A DNA stretch of 64,000 nucleotides from Methyloceanibacter sp. wino2 (lineage in GTDB: Bacteria; Pseudomonadota; Alphaproteobacteria; Rhizobiales; Methyloligellaceae), in NCBI RefSeq assembly GCF_003071365.1, contig NZ_CP028960.1:2400501-2464500 (forward strand), in the 5' to 3' direction. Below are positions 39,463 to 47,745 of the stretch, in pieces (the first letter of the stretch is position 1; the number at the start of each line of letters is the position of its first letter). The notes under the pieces are model-generated. The model saw only the letters and a list, made by a program, of their open reading frames with translations. It did not search any database and had not been told where the DNA came from. The position numbers were made by a program, and so were the translations under genes.

Positions 39463-39945
39463 ATGAAGACGTTGGTAATGGCCGCAATGTTGAGCATGTT
39501 CGCAAGTCCGCTGTTTGCGGACGATCAGCAAATCGAACGCATGGTTGCGGATGCGCACAAGGTATTCGAAGAAGGTACGATTGATTGGAAAGACGAACCG
39601 ATCCTTCCCAAGGGAGCCAAGAGTGCTTTGGTGGTGGGCGACCCCAGCAAAGCAGGCGTCTTCATCGCGTATCTCAAGTTTCCCGCCAACTACGTCATTC
39701 CGGCCCACACTCATCCCTTCACCGAGGTAGTGACCGTGCTGAAGGGTAAGGTCGGGAACGGATTTGGGAGCCGGCTTGATCGAGAGAAGGGCGAGCTGCT
39801 CGACGTAGGTTCGAGCTTCATGTTGCCGGCGGACCATCCGCACTATCTGTGGAATGATGAAGAGTCTGTCGTTTTGTTGATTGCGACCGGTCCCTGGGAC
39901 ATCGCCTATGTCGATCCTGGTGACGATCCGCGCAAGGCGCCGTAA
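39463..39945 (+). CDS. Secreted cupin-domain protein
   Basis: This 160-residue protein starts with a signal peptide (MKTLVMAAMLSMFASPLFA) and then carries a single cupin domain. Motif 1 is PAHTHPFTEVVTVLKGKV and motif 2 includes LPADHPHYLWND. The His ligands are the two of HTH, with Glu in motif 1 and a His in motif 2, as in metal-binding cupins. The start follows CAGGAGAG. It may act in the periplasm on small oxidised compounds, but no substrate can be named. Confidence 0.82.
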   Translation: MKTLVMAAMLSMFASPLFADDQQIERMVADAHKVFEEGTIDWKDEPILPKGAKSALVVGDPSKAGVFIAYLKFPANYVIPAHTHPFTEVVTVLKGKVGNGFGSRLDREKGELLDVGSSFMLPADHPHYLWNDEESVVLLIATGPWDIAYVDPGDDPRKAP

Positions 39946-40116
39946 GCGGAGCACGTGCAACGTTCCAGTATGGTCTGCTTTCCCTATGAGGCGGACATAT
40001 GCCGACCAACGTATTTCCACGCCTCAAAACCTGCCGTACACTGACCGTACCTCTCGGCCAAAGCGACGCGAGCTGCAGGCCGTCTGTCGTTCGGGGTGAG
40101 GGATCCATCGCCAGGA

Positions 40117-40731
40117 CTACCCACCCACACGACGCCGCAGATAAGGCGCGGCGACGTTGAGCAGATAGGCCAGCATGGCGTAGTCGGTCGAGACCAGGCT
40201 GATCAGCATAGAGAGGATCGCCGAGGCGATCAGGAGGGCAAACTCGATGCGGCCGTCATGCGCGTCCGCGTGGCCGCTGTCGCGCTTGGCGGCACGGGCA
40301 ATGAGTATGCCGGTCACGGCCAGCAGGATCATGTTGGCGCCGTAGAGCCAGACGGCGCCGGCCACGTTGTAGCGGCTCACCGCCAGCATAGAGAAAGGCA
40401 GCACCGTCACCCACAGGAGATGGAACAGCGTCGCCCGCGCGTAGGCCGGGCTCGCCATCTCCGGGTCGTATGTGGCTTGCGCGCGGCCGGACCAGAAGGC
40501 GACGAGCACGACGAAGGTGATGAGATAGGCGATGAACGTGTCCGACAGGCCCGCGAGCCCTTGCAGGAATGCGTGCGTCGTCTTGGGGTCGAAGTCGTCG
40601 GGCAGCTCGATATTGATGACGAGCAGCGTCATCGCGAACGCGAACACCGCGTCGGTCAGCGCGTCGAGCCGGGCCGTGGGGACGAAACCTGCCGTTCCCT
40701 TTGCCCCATCCTTCCGTGCCGCGTTCGGCAA
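40117..40731 (-). CDS. TMEM175-family potassium channel
   Basis: This is a 204-residue membrane protein with six hydrophobic segments. The first helix has the prokaryotic TMEM175 (DUF1211) signature RLDALTDAVFAFAMTLLVINIELP, close to the typical 'RxxxFSDGVFAIAxTLLVLxI', where the FSD triad is changed to LTD. The remaining helices (LLWVTVLPFSMLAV, LASAILSMLISL) fit the fold. Prokaryotic members conduct K+ with low selectivity. It is a stand-alone gene on the minus strand. Confidence 0.82.
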   Translation of the reverse strand: MPNAARKDGAKGTAGFVPTARLDALTDAVFAFAMTLLVINIELPDDFDPKTTHAFLQGLAGLSDTFIAYLITFVVLVAFWSGRAQATYDPEMASPAYARATLFHLLWVTVLPFSMLAVSRYNVAGAVWLYGANMILLAVTGILIARAAKRDSGHADAHDGRIEFALLIASAILSMLISLVSTDYAMLAYLLNVAAPYLRRRVGG

Positions 40732-40882
40732 TTTGGCCCCCGTTCAGACCGCCGCGACGGAGCGGCGTTCGTCATCCTCGGGCCGAAGCTGCGATTCGGT
40801 CAACTGTCCGGCCGCAAGAGCCGGTACGGCGGCGGCGTTTGCCGGACCCTGCGCGCTAGATCAAGGCGCGCTCCAGATACGA

Positions 40883-40915
40883 CAAAGGCGCTTGGCTTGC
40901 CGCCAAACGCCTTTG
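40883..40915 (-). terminator. Hairpin downstream of the EF-hand gene
   Basis: CAAAGGCG pairs with CGCCTTTG and the inner TTGGC pairs with GCCAA around loop TTGCC, with one mismatch between the two parts. It is 24 bases beyond the EF-hand stop on the minus strand. There is only a short T stretch, so termination is likely but not certain. Confidence 0.5.
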
Positions 40916-40939
40916 AAGCCGCCCTACGGGTGTGGGGTG

Positions 40940-41278
40940 CTAGTTCTTCTGGCAGGCCGGATCGTCCGGATTGTTCTGGCACGGGCACCAGGATCCTTCG
41001 GCCTTCTGACAGTTGTTGCCGATGGCCATTTTCTGCTTTTCGCCGCCGGCCCACTCTGCCTCGTCGATGCTGTTGTTCGTGTCCTTGTCCATCGTGCGGA
41101 AGGTCGGGTTCATGGTCGGGTCGCCGACCTTCGACTCGCACGAGTTCCACTCGGCGCGGCTCACCGTGCCGCTGCCGTCGGTATCACAGGTTTTGAAACC
41201 GGCGGACCAGTCGGCGGCGACGGCGGGCGTTCCCGCAAGCATGATGACCGCGACGAGAGCGGCCCAGAATTTAGACAT
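40940..41278 (-). CDS. Secreted EF-hand calcium-binding protein
   Basis: This 112-residue protein has a signal peptide (MSKFWAALVAVIMLAGTPAVAA). The mature part has two EF-hand loops, DTDGSGTVSRAEW and DKDTNNSIDEAEW; the second has Asn at a ligand position, which is tolerated. A Cys-rich C-terminus (NNCQKAEGSWCPCQNNPDDPACQ) likely forms disulphides. EF-hand proteins of this size are periplasmic Ca sensors or buffers. It is transcribed alone toward the hairpin at 40883. Confidence 0.88.
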   Translation of the reverse strand: MSKFWAALVAVIMLAGTPAVAADWSAGFKTCDTDGSGTVSRAEWNSCESKVGDPTMNPTFRTMDKDTNNSIDEAEWAGGEKQKMAIGNNCQKAEGSWCPCQNNPDDPACQKN

Positions 41279-41562
41279 TGCAAATTCTCCCTAGTGATGC
41301 GTGACTTAGCACTTCTCATTCAGGCCACAGCAGAAGCGCGCCTTGGCCCCGCCGCGATTTTTTTGCGGCCTTATAACGGGGGCCCTGTTTGGATGCTTTA
41401 TCAAGGGCAAGACTTCCAAATACGCCGTGGGACACTATCCGAACCGGATATGGGATTGATCCGGCGGCTTCGGCGACGTGCAATGCCGGGCCGCGACCCT
41501 GGCGTATTTTTCGCGCCGCACACTATGCTGCACACTGATCGAACGGTGCTTCGAGGTTCTAA

Positions 41563-42537
41563 ATGCGCGCAATCGTCATCGACAAATCTGAGAGCGGGAT
41601 ACTCGCCAAGTTGGGGGAACTCCCGGAAGACGCGCTCATGGACGGCGACGTCACGGTCCGGGTGACCCATTCCACGGTCAACTACAAGGACGGGTTGGCG
41701 ATCACCGGCAAGGCGCCAGTCGTGCGGCGTTTTCCCATGATCGGCGGGATAGATTTCTCCGGCATCGTGGAAGTCTCCGGCCATCCGGACTTCAACCCCG
41801 GCGACGAGGTCGTCTTGAACGGTTGGGGGCTCGGGGAAACCCACCTTGGCGGCTACGCGGAACTAGCGCGGGTGAACGGCGATTGGCTCGTGCCTCTGCC
41901 GCAAGGTCTTTCGCGGGCCCAAGCGATGGCGATCGGCACTGCCGGCTACACGGCGATGCTGTGTGTGCTGGCCCTCGAACGGCACGGCATAACGCCGGAC
42001 CAGGGAGATGCCCTCGTCACGGGCGCGGCCGGCGGGGTTGGATCGGTGGCGATCTCGCTTCTGGCGGGACGTGGCTGGCGGGTGATCGCCTCGACGGGGC
42101 GCGTCGAGGAGGCCGACTACCTGACCTCACTCGGAGCAAGCGAGATCATCGATCGCGCCGAGCTTGGCGGGCGCGCCAGGCCGCTCGCGAAGGAGCGCTG
42201 GGCCGTTGGCGTCGACACCGTTGGCTCGACCACGCTGGCCAATGCTCTCGCCATGACGCGCTATGGCGGTGCCGTCGCTGCTTGCGGGCTAGCCGGCGGC
42301 ATGGACCTGCCGGCTACTGTCATGCCCTTCATCCTGCGGGGCGTGTCGCTGCTCGGCATCGACTCGGTTTATGCGCCGAAGGAGCGGCGGATCGAGGCCT
42401 GGGCCCGGCTGGCAAAGGACCTCGATCTCGACAAGCTCGCGTCGATGACCCGAACAATCGCTTGTGATGAGGTTATTCCGGCGGCTCACGATATCCTGGC
42501 TGGCAAGGTCCGCGGCCGCTTGGTCGTCGAGATTTGA
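41563..42537 (+). CDS. AcuI/YhdH-family zinc-free alcohol dehydrogenase (acryloyl-CoA reductase type)
   Basis: This medium-chain oxidoreductase of 324 residues belongs to the AcuI/YhdH family, with [48 protein letters not shown] and the NADPH-binding [16 protein letters not shown]. It lacks the zinc-binding cysteines. AcuI members reduce acryloyl-CoA to propionyl-CoA and protect the cell from it. A glutathione transferase follows 47 bases later, so the two may handle electrophiles together. Confidence 0.9.
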   Translation: MRAIVIDKSESGILAKLGELPEDALMDGDVTVRVTHSTVNYKDGLAITGKAPVVRRFPMIGGIDFSGIVEVSGHPDFNPGDEVVLNGWGLGETHLGGYAELARVNGDWLVPLPQGLSRAQAMAIGTAGYTAMLCVLALERHGITPDQGDALVTGAAGGVGSVAISLLAGRGWRVIASTGRVEEADYLTSLGASEIIDRAELGGRARPLAKERWAVGVDTVGSTTLANALAMTRYGGAVAACGLAGGMDLPATVMPFILRGVSLLGIDSVYAPKERRIEAWARLAKDLDLDKLASMTRTIACDEVIPAAHDILAGKVRGRLVVEI

Positions 42538-42584
42538 TCGGAGTCCGGACGAACGAGGCTCCGGGAACGAGCGAGGAAACGCAG

Positions 42585-43211
42585 ATGAGCGACTTGAAGC
42601 TGACCTATTTCGATTTTCACGGGGGGCGCGGCGAGCCCGCGCGGCTCGCACTCGCAATGGGCGGGGTTCCCTTCGACGATGACCGCGTGCCGATGGCGGA
42701 CTGGCCCGAGCGGAAGGCCGGGACGCCCTTCGGTGCGTTGCCGGTGCTGGTGGCCGACGGCAAGGTCCTGACGCAGTCGAATGCGATCAACCGCTATGTG
42801 GGCAAGCTGACGGGACTTTATCCGTCGGACTTCTGGCAAGCGGCGTTGTGCGACGAGACTATGGATGCCGTGGAGGACATGCTTAATGTGATCGTCCCGA
42901 CGATGTTCATGCCGGACGACGAGAAGAAGGCGCGGCGCGAGGAGCTCGTCGAGGGCATGTTCCCGCTCTATCTCAAGCGGCTGAACAAGAACCTGGCCGA
43001 CCATGGGGGGCGGTATTTCGCAGACGACCGCCTCACCATCGCCGATCTCAAAGTGGCGATGCTGATCCGGCAAATGACGTCGGGCATCATGGACCACGTT
43101 CCGACCGACCTAGTTGAGAAGATCGCGCCCGGACTTGTCGAGCACTTCCAGCGGGTCATGAAAGACCCATCGATCAAGGCCTACTACGCGAAGAAGGGCG
43201 TGGAAGTTTGA
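42585..43211 (+). CDS. Glutathione S-transferase
   Basis: This 208-residue GST has an N-terminal thioredoxin-like domain with LTYFDFHGGRGEPARLALAMGG (the Tyr of 'TYF' is the usual catalytic Tyr of sigma-like GSTs), FGALPVLVADGKVLTQSNAINRYVG (glutathione-binding cis-Pro and QS), and a helical C-terminal domain with FADDRLTIADLKVA. It is in the same orientation as the AcuI-like gene. The start at 42585 follows GAGGAAACGC. Confidence 0.9.
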   Translation: MSDLKLTYFDFHGGRGEPARLALAMGGVPFDDDRVPMADWPERKAGTPFGALPVLVADGKVLTQSNAINRYVGKLTGLYPSDFWQAALCDETMDAVEDMLNVIVPTMFMPDDEKKARREELVEGMFPLYLKRLNKNLADHGGRYFADDRLTIADLKVAMLIRQMTSGIMDHVPTDLVEKIAPGLVEHFQRVMKDPSIKAYYAKKGVEV

Positions 43212-43221
43212 TCGGCCGGGT

Positions 43222-44169
43222 CTAGGCCGCCGCCTTCTCGTGCAGGTGCTTCGACACGCAAGCCACGTGGCGATGATCCGTGCCGCAACAGCCGCCGACC
43301 ACGCGCAGGCCCGGTAGGCGTTTGGCGAGCTCCACATGGAGCAGGCCGAACTCTTCGGGATCGCCGTCGTCGAGCGTCTCGGCCTCGTCGATTTCGGCAT
43401 GGCTCCGGCGCGATGCGTTGGCCCGGACGCCGCCGATGCGCCCGACCCAGGACGCACCGGTGGAGACGGCCTCGGCAAAATGATCCGGGTGGGCGCAGTT
43501 CACCATGTAGTAGAGGGGCCCGTTGCCGGTCGCCGTGTCGACCTTGGCGATGGCTTCGCCCAACGACTCGCCTGAGGGCAGATGTCCGTCGGTCTCGACC
43601 GTAAAGGATATCACCGCGGGGAGTCCGAACTCGGCCCCACATCGCGTAATGCCGATGGCCTCGCTCGTATGGGGCATGGTGACGGCCGAGATCATGTCGA
43701 CGCCGGCTCGAGCCAGACATTCGATTTGCGGCCGGTGCATGTCGCGCGCCGCCTCCGGAGACAGCTGCGTATCGGCGGCATAGCCGTCGCCGGCGGGGCC
43801 GATGACGCCGTTGAGCAGGATCGGCGCAACCCGTGACTGCCAGGCCTCGCGGAGGCCCTTGGCGAAGGAGACGGCGTCGCCGGTCAGCCGCAACATATCG
43901 GACTCGGACTTGCCGAGAGCCGGTCCCCAGTGCCCGCCGCCGCGCCAGGTATTGGTGTCGAGGACGAAACCGGTGCCGGCGCGTTCCGCCATCGACAAGA
44001 ACTCGTCGAAGTAGCTGCGCATCGCGGTGCGCGCGGCTTCGTCGTCCATCAGGACAATGGCCGCGAACTCCGGCGCTTCGAAGCCCTTCTGAAAAAACAG
44101 CCACGTCTCGAACCCGCCATCGGTGAGGAAAGGTCGGTCGGTCCTAAGCAGCGCCTCAACATCGGCCAT
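43222..44169 (-). CDS. Homocysteine S-methyltransferase family protein
   Basis: The protein (315 residues) has the BHMT-type zinc-binding fold. Cys225 (VNCAHPD) and Cys294/Cys295 (GGCCGTD) are the three zinc ligands. Other family segments are FLTDGGFETWLFFQKG, LDTNTWRGGG and MPHTSEAIGITRC. Relatives methylate homocysteine from S-methylmethionine or betaine or act on other thiols, and the methyl donor is not readable here. It is convergent with the GST and divergent from a TetR gene 210 bases away. Confidence 0.9.
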   Translation of the reverse strand: MADVEALLRTDRPFLTDGGFETWLFFQKGFEAPEFAAIVLMDDEAARTAMRSYFDEFLSMAERAGTGFVLDTNTWRGGGHWGPALGKSESDMLRLTGDAVSFAKGLREAWQSRVAPILLNGVIGPAGDGYAADTQLSPEAARDMHRPQIECLARAGVDMISAVTMPHTSEAIGITRCGAEFGLPAVISFTVETDGHLPSGESLGEAIAKVDTATGNGPLYYMVNCAHPDHFAEAVSTGASWVGRIGGVRANASRRSHAEIDEAETLDDGDPEEFGLLHVELAKRLPGLRVVGGCCGTDHRHVACVSKHLHEKAAA

Positions 44170-44320
44170 CGTGCATCTCCTCGTCGTGTCGAAGGTGAGA
44201 CACGGTATTTAGACCTTGGTGGCGGTGGCACAAGGCGACTTGCGGTGCAGAAAGAAGTTTCAATTTTACGCCGCAATTTCAATGCTGTGAGGATTCATCC
44301 GGGCAGATGCCGCCAATGAC

Positions 44321-44352
44321 GTACGGAAAAACCGTACCGGTGGTACTGTACC
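44321..44352. promoter_or_regulatory. Overlapping GTAC palindromes before tetR
   Basis: The 59 bases before the TetR start contain GTACGG-AAAAA-CCGTAC (44321-44337), GTACC-GGT-GGTAC (44334-44346) and GGTAC-T-GTACC (44342-44352), each a perfect inverted repeat sharing GTAC arms. They are well placed for autorepression and might also affect the divergent methyltransferase. Confidence 0.65.
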
Positions 44353-44379
44353 GCCGGTTAGGTTTTGGAGGAGCTATAC

Positions 44380-44997
44380 GTGGCGCGCGGGGAAGACACA
44401 CGGAAGAAGATTCTTGATGTCGCGCAGGACGCCATCCTGACGAAAGGGTTCGATGCCACGTCGATCGACGAGATCGTAGCCAGTGCTGAGCTGACCAAGA
44501 GCGGCTTCTTCTATCACTTCCGGGACAAGAACGCGCTGGCGTCTGCCTTGATCGAGCGGCACATCGAGGTCGAAGACCAGCTTTTCGACGATGTGTTCGC
44601 GCGCGCAAAGGATCTTGCCGACGATCCGCTGCAGGTGGCTTTGATTGCCCTCAAATTGCTGGCCGAGCTGATCGAAGACATGCCGAACGGGCATCCCGGA
44701 TGCATCGTGGCGACGGCCGTCTATCAAGACAGGCTTTTCAACGCGGATGTCCGGGACGCCAACCGCCGCGCGGTCCTCGGCTGGCGCAGCAGGTTCCGGA
44801 AGATGTTCGATGCGATCATTGCGGTCTACCCGCCGCACGACGATGTCGAACCGGACGATCTTGCCGACATGGTCAGCTCCGTAATCGAGGGGGGCATCGT
44901 CATGTCGCGCGCTGTTTCCGAGCCATCGATCACGGTGCGGCAGATCATGCTGCTGCGGTCATACGTGAAGCTGCTGTTTTCGCCCCGGCTAAAGTAG
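44380..44997 (+). CDS. TetR-family transcriptional regulator
   Basis: This 205-residue regulator has the TetR helix-turn-helix TRKKILDVAQDAILTKGFDATSIDEIVASAELTKSGFFYHFRDKNALASALIE. The GTG at 44380 is preferred over an in-frame TTG at 44365 because GGAGGAG lies 5-12 bases upstream. The ligand domain includes GHPGCIVATAVYQDR, as in AcrR/NemR-type regulators with a Cys; the ligand is unknown. The nearby GTAC palindromes are the likely operator. Confidence 0.92.
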   Translation: MARGEDTRKKILDVAQDAILTKGFDATSIDEIVASAELTKSGFFYHFRDKNALASALIERHIEVEDQLFDDVFARAKDLADDPLQVALIALKLLAELIEDMPNGHPGCIVATAVYQDRLFNADVRDANRRAVLGWRSRFRKMFDAIIAVYPPHDDVEPDDLADMVSSVIEGGIVMSRAVSEPSITVRQIMLLRSYVKLLFSPRLK

Positions 44998-45075
44998 AGG
45001 ACTCGGCCCGGTTCAGGCGGGGCATGGCCCAGACCAGCAGGCCCGCCACAAAGAGAAAGCTGAGCACGCCGCAGG

Positions 45076-45837
45076 CTAGCGCAATACGCCGTAGGGCACG
45101 GCGGAGTGGGGCACGGCGGACATCATGGGACAGCCAAGCGTCTTCCGGAAAGCCTCGATGAGGTCCTCGCGGTTGTCGGCCGTGATGTAGTAACCGCCGG
45201 TTTCCTCGGCGAGACACTTGGTTTGGAGGTAGCTCTGCGCGCCGGTCCAGCGGAAGCTCCTGAGCTGATAGCCGATAACGTGAACTGTGAGATGTTCGCT
45301 TTTCTGCTTGAGCAGCTTGCCGAGTTCGCAAGGATCGCCGCCACACGTCTCCTCACCATCGGTGAGCAGGACAATCGTCCCTGGCGCCGATACATGTTCG
45401 AAAATCCTCGCTGCAGCGACCACCGCATTGACGAGCGGCGTTTTACCGGCGGGGTTGATCTCGTTGACGATGCCGAGAATGTGCTGGCTGGCATTCGGCT
45501 CTGGCGGAAAATTCAGCCGCACATTGCAATGCTGATAGGGCCCGGGGCCGTAAGTGATAAGGCCCACCCTCCGAAACCGTGTGACGTCCGGAAGAACTTG
45601 CGCCAGCGCGGCGCGGACCTCGCCAATGCGGGACTTGTCGCTGAACAGCCCCTGGACCGTGTTGCCGGCCATGGAGCCCGACGCATCAAAGACGATCATC
45701 GCGTCCTCGGTGCAATAGGGACGGTCTTGGTCGTCGAACGGCACCTCTTGTGCCAGGGAACTGCCGGTCACCGCCAGGTGTGTGGCTAGAACGGTCAGCA
45801 GCGCGAGGGCCGCATGGCATAGGCGTCGTGACGGCAT
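45076..45837 (-). CDS. Secreted von Willebrand factor A domain protein
   Basis: This 253-residue protein has a signal peptide ending SSLAQE and a VWA domain whose MIDAS motif DASGSM follows CTEDAMIVF. The later MIDAS residues are likely the Thr in KTPLVNAV and the Asp in LLTDGEETCGGDPC. Cysteine pairs fit a periplasmic location. It ends TLGCPMMSAVPHSAVPYGVLR, near the usual end of this family. A hydrophobic frame beyond the stop is discussed in the rejected list. No partner such as a MoxR ATPase is nearby. Confidence 0.85.
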   Translation of the reverse strand: MPSRRLCHAALALLTVLATHLAVTGSSLAQEVPFDDQDRPYCTEDAMIVFDASGSMAGNTVQGLFSDKSRIGEVRAALAQVLPDVTRFRRVGLITYGPGPYQHCNVRLNFPPEPNASQHILGIVNEINPAGKTPLVNAVVAAARIFEHVSAPGTIVLLTDGEETCGGDPCELGKLLKQKSEHLTVHVIGYQLRSFRWTGAQSYLQTKCLAEETGGYYITADNREDLIEAFRKTLGCPMMSAVPHSAVPYGVLR

Positions 45838-46018
45838 CGTTGCTCCGGAAGCATCAGCCTGAGTGCGTCAGTATAGCGGAAGCCGCGAACGGGTGGCAGC
45901 TACGCAGCGGCGATCACGGAAACCTGATCACGGAGGGCATGTTTGGTCACACCAGGACCCGGACTGTTCGTTATGGGTTGAACCTGCCTGATGTGAAGCT
46001 GTGTCTGAGGAGGTCCTG

Positions 46019-47062
46019 ATGTTTCGTCCTGATTTGCGGTTTGGTATCGCCCCCGCCGTCGCCTTGGCTGCGGCGCTCACGGTTGCACACCCGGAAAGTT
46101 CGTTCGCTTTCGGCGGCGCCGCTGAGATCCAGGAATGGAAGGTGCCTTACGAGGGGCGCCCGCGCGATCCCTTTGCCGCCGGTGACGACGAGATCTGGTT
46201 CGTCGGGCAGGCGAACGGTTATTTGGGGCGTCTCACGCCTTCGAGCGGCAAGTTCTTCCGGCGCGATCTCGGCGAAGGGGCCGGTCCACACAATCTGATC
46301 GTTGATGCCGGCGGCATCGTTTGGTTCGCGGGCAATCGCAACGCCTATATCGGCCGGTACGATCCGAAGACCGACACGATCGAGCGGATCGAAATGCCCG
46401 ATCCGAAGGCCAAGGATCCGCACACGCTGGTGTTCGATGCGGACGGGAGCCATATCTGGTTCACGGTTCAGCATGGAAATTTTGTTGGCCGCGTGCGGCT
46501 CGCCGACCGGACGGTGGATCTGATCCCGGTTCCGACTGTGGGCGCGCGTCCCTACGGCATCAAGATCGCGCCCGATGGCACGCCTTGGATCGCGCTTTTC
46601 GGGACCAACAAGCTGGCGTCGATCGACCCGGAGTCGCTGAGCCTGACCGAATACGACATTCCGGACGCAGCCGCGCAGCCGCGCCGTCTCGAGATCACGG
46701 ACGATGGCCGGGTTTGGTACTCCGACTATGTGCGCGGGAAACTCGGCCGCTTCGATCCCAAGACCAAGGCGTTCGCGGAATGGGATCTTCCCGCCGGCGA
46801 CAAGAGCCTGCCCTATGGCACGGCCCTCGACAGCGCGGGTCGTGTTTGGATCGCCGAAACGGGGCCGCAGCCTAATCAGATCGTGGAGTTCGATACGGAG
46901 GCGGAAGAGATCGTATCGGTCACGCCCGTTCCTTCCGGCGGCGGCACGGTGCGCCACATGATGTATGAGCCCAAGACGGACGTGATCTGGTTCGGCGCCG
47001 ACAGCGGCACGATCGGCAAGGTGCAGGCCGCGAAGCCAAATGAGGAGGCGGCCGGTGAGTGA
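46019..47062 (+). CDS. Vgb-like beta-propeller protein (streptogramin lyase family)
   Basis: This 347-residue protein has a signal peptide and then repeated blades with the pattern 'D..G.iWF...': DEIWFVGQANGYLGRL, GGIVWFAGNRNAYIGRYDPKT, SHIWFTVQHGNFVGRV, GTPWIALFGTNKLASI, GRVWYSDYVRGKLGRFDPKT, GRVWIAETG and DVIWFGADSGTIGKV. That gives about seven blades. The fold is that of virginiamycin B lyase. Most secreted relatives are not antibiotic-resistance enzymes, so resistance should not be assumed. The ATG follows GAGGAGGTCCTG. Confidence 0.85.
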   Translation: MFRPDLRFGIAPAVALAAALTVAHPESSFAFGGAAEIQEWKVPYEGRPRDPFAAGDDEIWFVGQANGYLGRLTPSSGKFFRRDLGEGAGPHNLIVDAGGIVWFAGNRNAYIGRYDPKTDTIERIEMPDPKAKDPHTLVFDADGSHIWFTVQHGNFVGRVRLADRTVDLIPVPTVGARPYGIKIAPDGTPWIALFGTNKLASIDPESLSLTEYDIPDAAAQPRRLEITDDGRVWYSDYVRGKLGRFDPKTKAFAEWDLPAGDKSLPYGTALDSAGRVWIAETGPQPNQIVEFDTEAEEIVSVTPVPSGGGTVRHMMYEPKTDVIWFGADSGTIGKVQAAKPNEEAAGE

Positions 47063-47089
47063 CCTGCCGGGCCGGACGCAGCGGTTTGC

Positions 47090-47638
47090 CTAAGGCGCGT
47101 TTGGCAGGTCGATCCTCTTGCCGGTCAGGGTGATGAGGATCTTGCTCGGCGCCGTCGAGAAAGCGTCGGCACTTTGGGCCTCGGCGTTCAGGGGCAAGAA
47201 CGCCAGGGCCGCATTGAGGGTCATGGTCTCCGTCTCCGGCGCATAGGTGCCGGTGGCATCGATCCGCGCAATCTGTCCCGTGTCGCCTTCGGCGTTTGCA
47301 TAGGTGAAGTCCAGGGTGGTGACGGTGAGGCGCACGGTGCCGTCGTCGTCAACGCCGTCGCAGCGCCACGAGCCGGCGCTATTGCCGAAGGGGCGGGTGT
47401 CCATCGCTGCCGACTCCTCGTCGGAATCGAACCGCAGGGCATGACCGCCGTTTGTCAGCACGAGCAAGCTGCGGCTCGTGCCGGTGCGGCCGTTATTGTC
47501 CAGTTCATTGGTGGTGAGAAAGGTGCCCGCGGCCTTGCCGCATGCTCCTTCCACCTCGGCCGACGCAGGCAGAGGTAACAGTACAGCTGCGCAGAAACAT
47601 GCGGCGGAGATGCGCTTGGCGATGCCGATGGCCCTCAT
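47090..47638 (-). CDS. Secreted hypothetical protein
   Basis: I do not recognise this protein (182 residues). The frame is open to 47749, but the ATG at 47638 (MRAIGIAKRISAACFC) begins a normal signal peptide ending PLPASAEVEG. The mature part is beta-rich with SLLVLTNGGHALRFDSDEES, SAGSWRCDGVDDDGTVRLTVTTLDF and IDATGTYAPETETMTLNAAL, and one disulphide is likely between Cys near the N-terminus and that in WRC. It is convergent with the beta-propeller gene. Confidence 0.7.
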   Translation of the reverse strand: MRAIGIAKRISAACFCAAVLLPLPASAEVEGACGKAAGTFLTTNELDNNGRTGTSRSLLVLTNGGHALRFDSDEESAAMDTRPFGNSAGSWRCDGVDDDGTVRLTVTTLDFTYANAEGDTGQIARIDATGTYAPETETMTLNAALAFLPLNAEAQSADAFSTAPSKILITLTGKRIDLPNAP

Positions 47639-47745
47639 GGTCACGATTCCCGGCTCTGGTTTCCGTATGCGGAACTCTATCGCAGAGCGGTACGACGCCC
47701 AAGTGACCGGACACATGACCGGCGTGAGCAAGCTGGGCGTCGATT

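Noticed and set aside
44945-45100. A hydrophobic segment (about 22 residues) in another minus-strand frame just beyond the VWA gene stop, which could be a frameshifted C-terminal membrane anchor
   Set aside because: The VWA protein already ends near the usual family end, and the segment runs into the 3' end of the convergent TetR gene. A frameshift cannot be shown from this sequence alone, so it is not called.
46019-47062. Antibiotic-inactivating virginiamycin B lyase
   Set aside because: The beta-propeller fold is shared by many secreted proteins; there is no resistance context, so only the family is stated.
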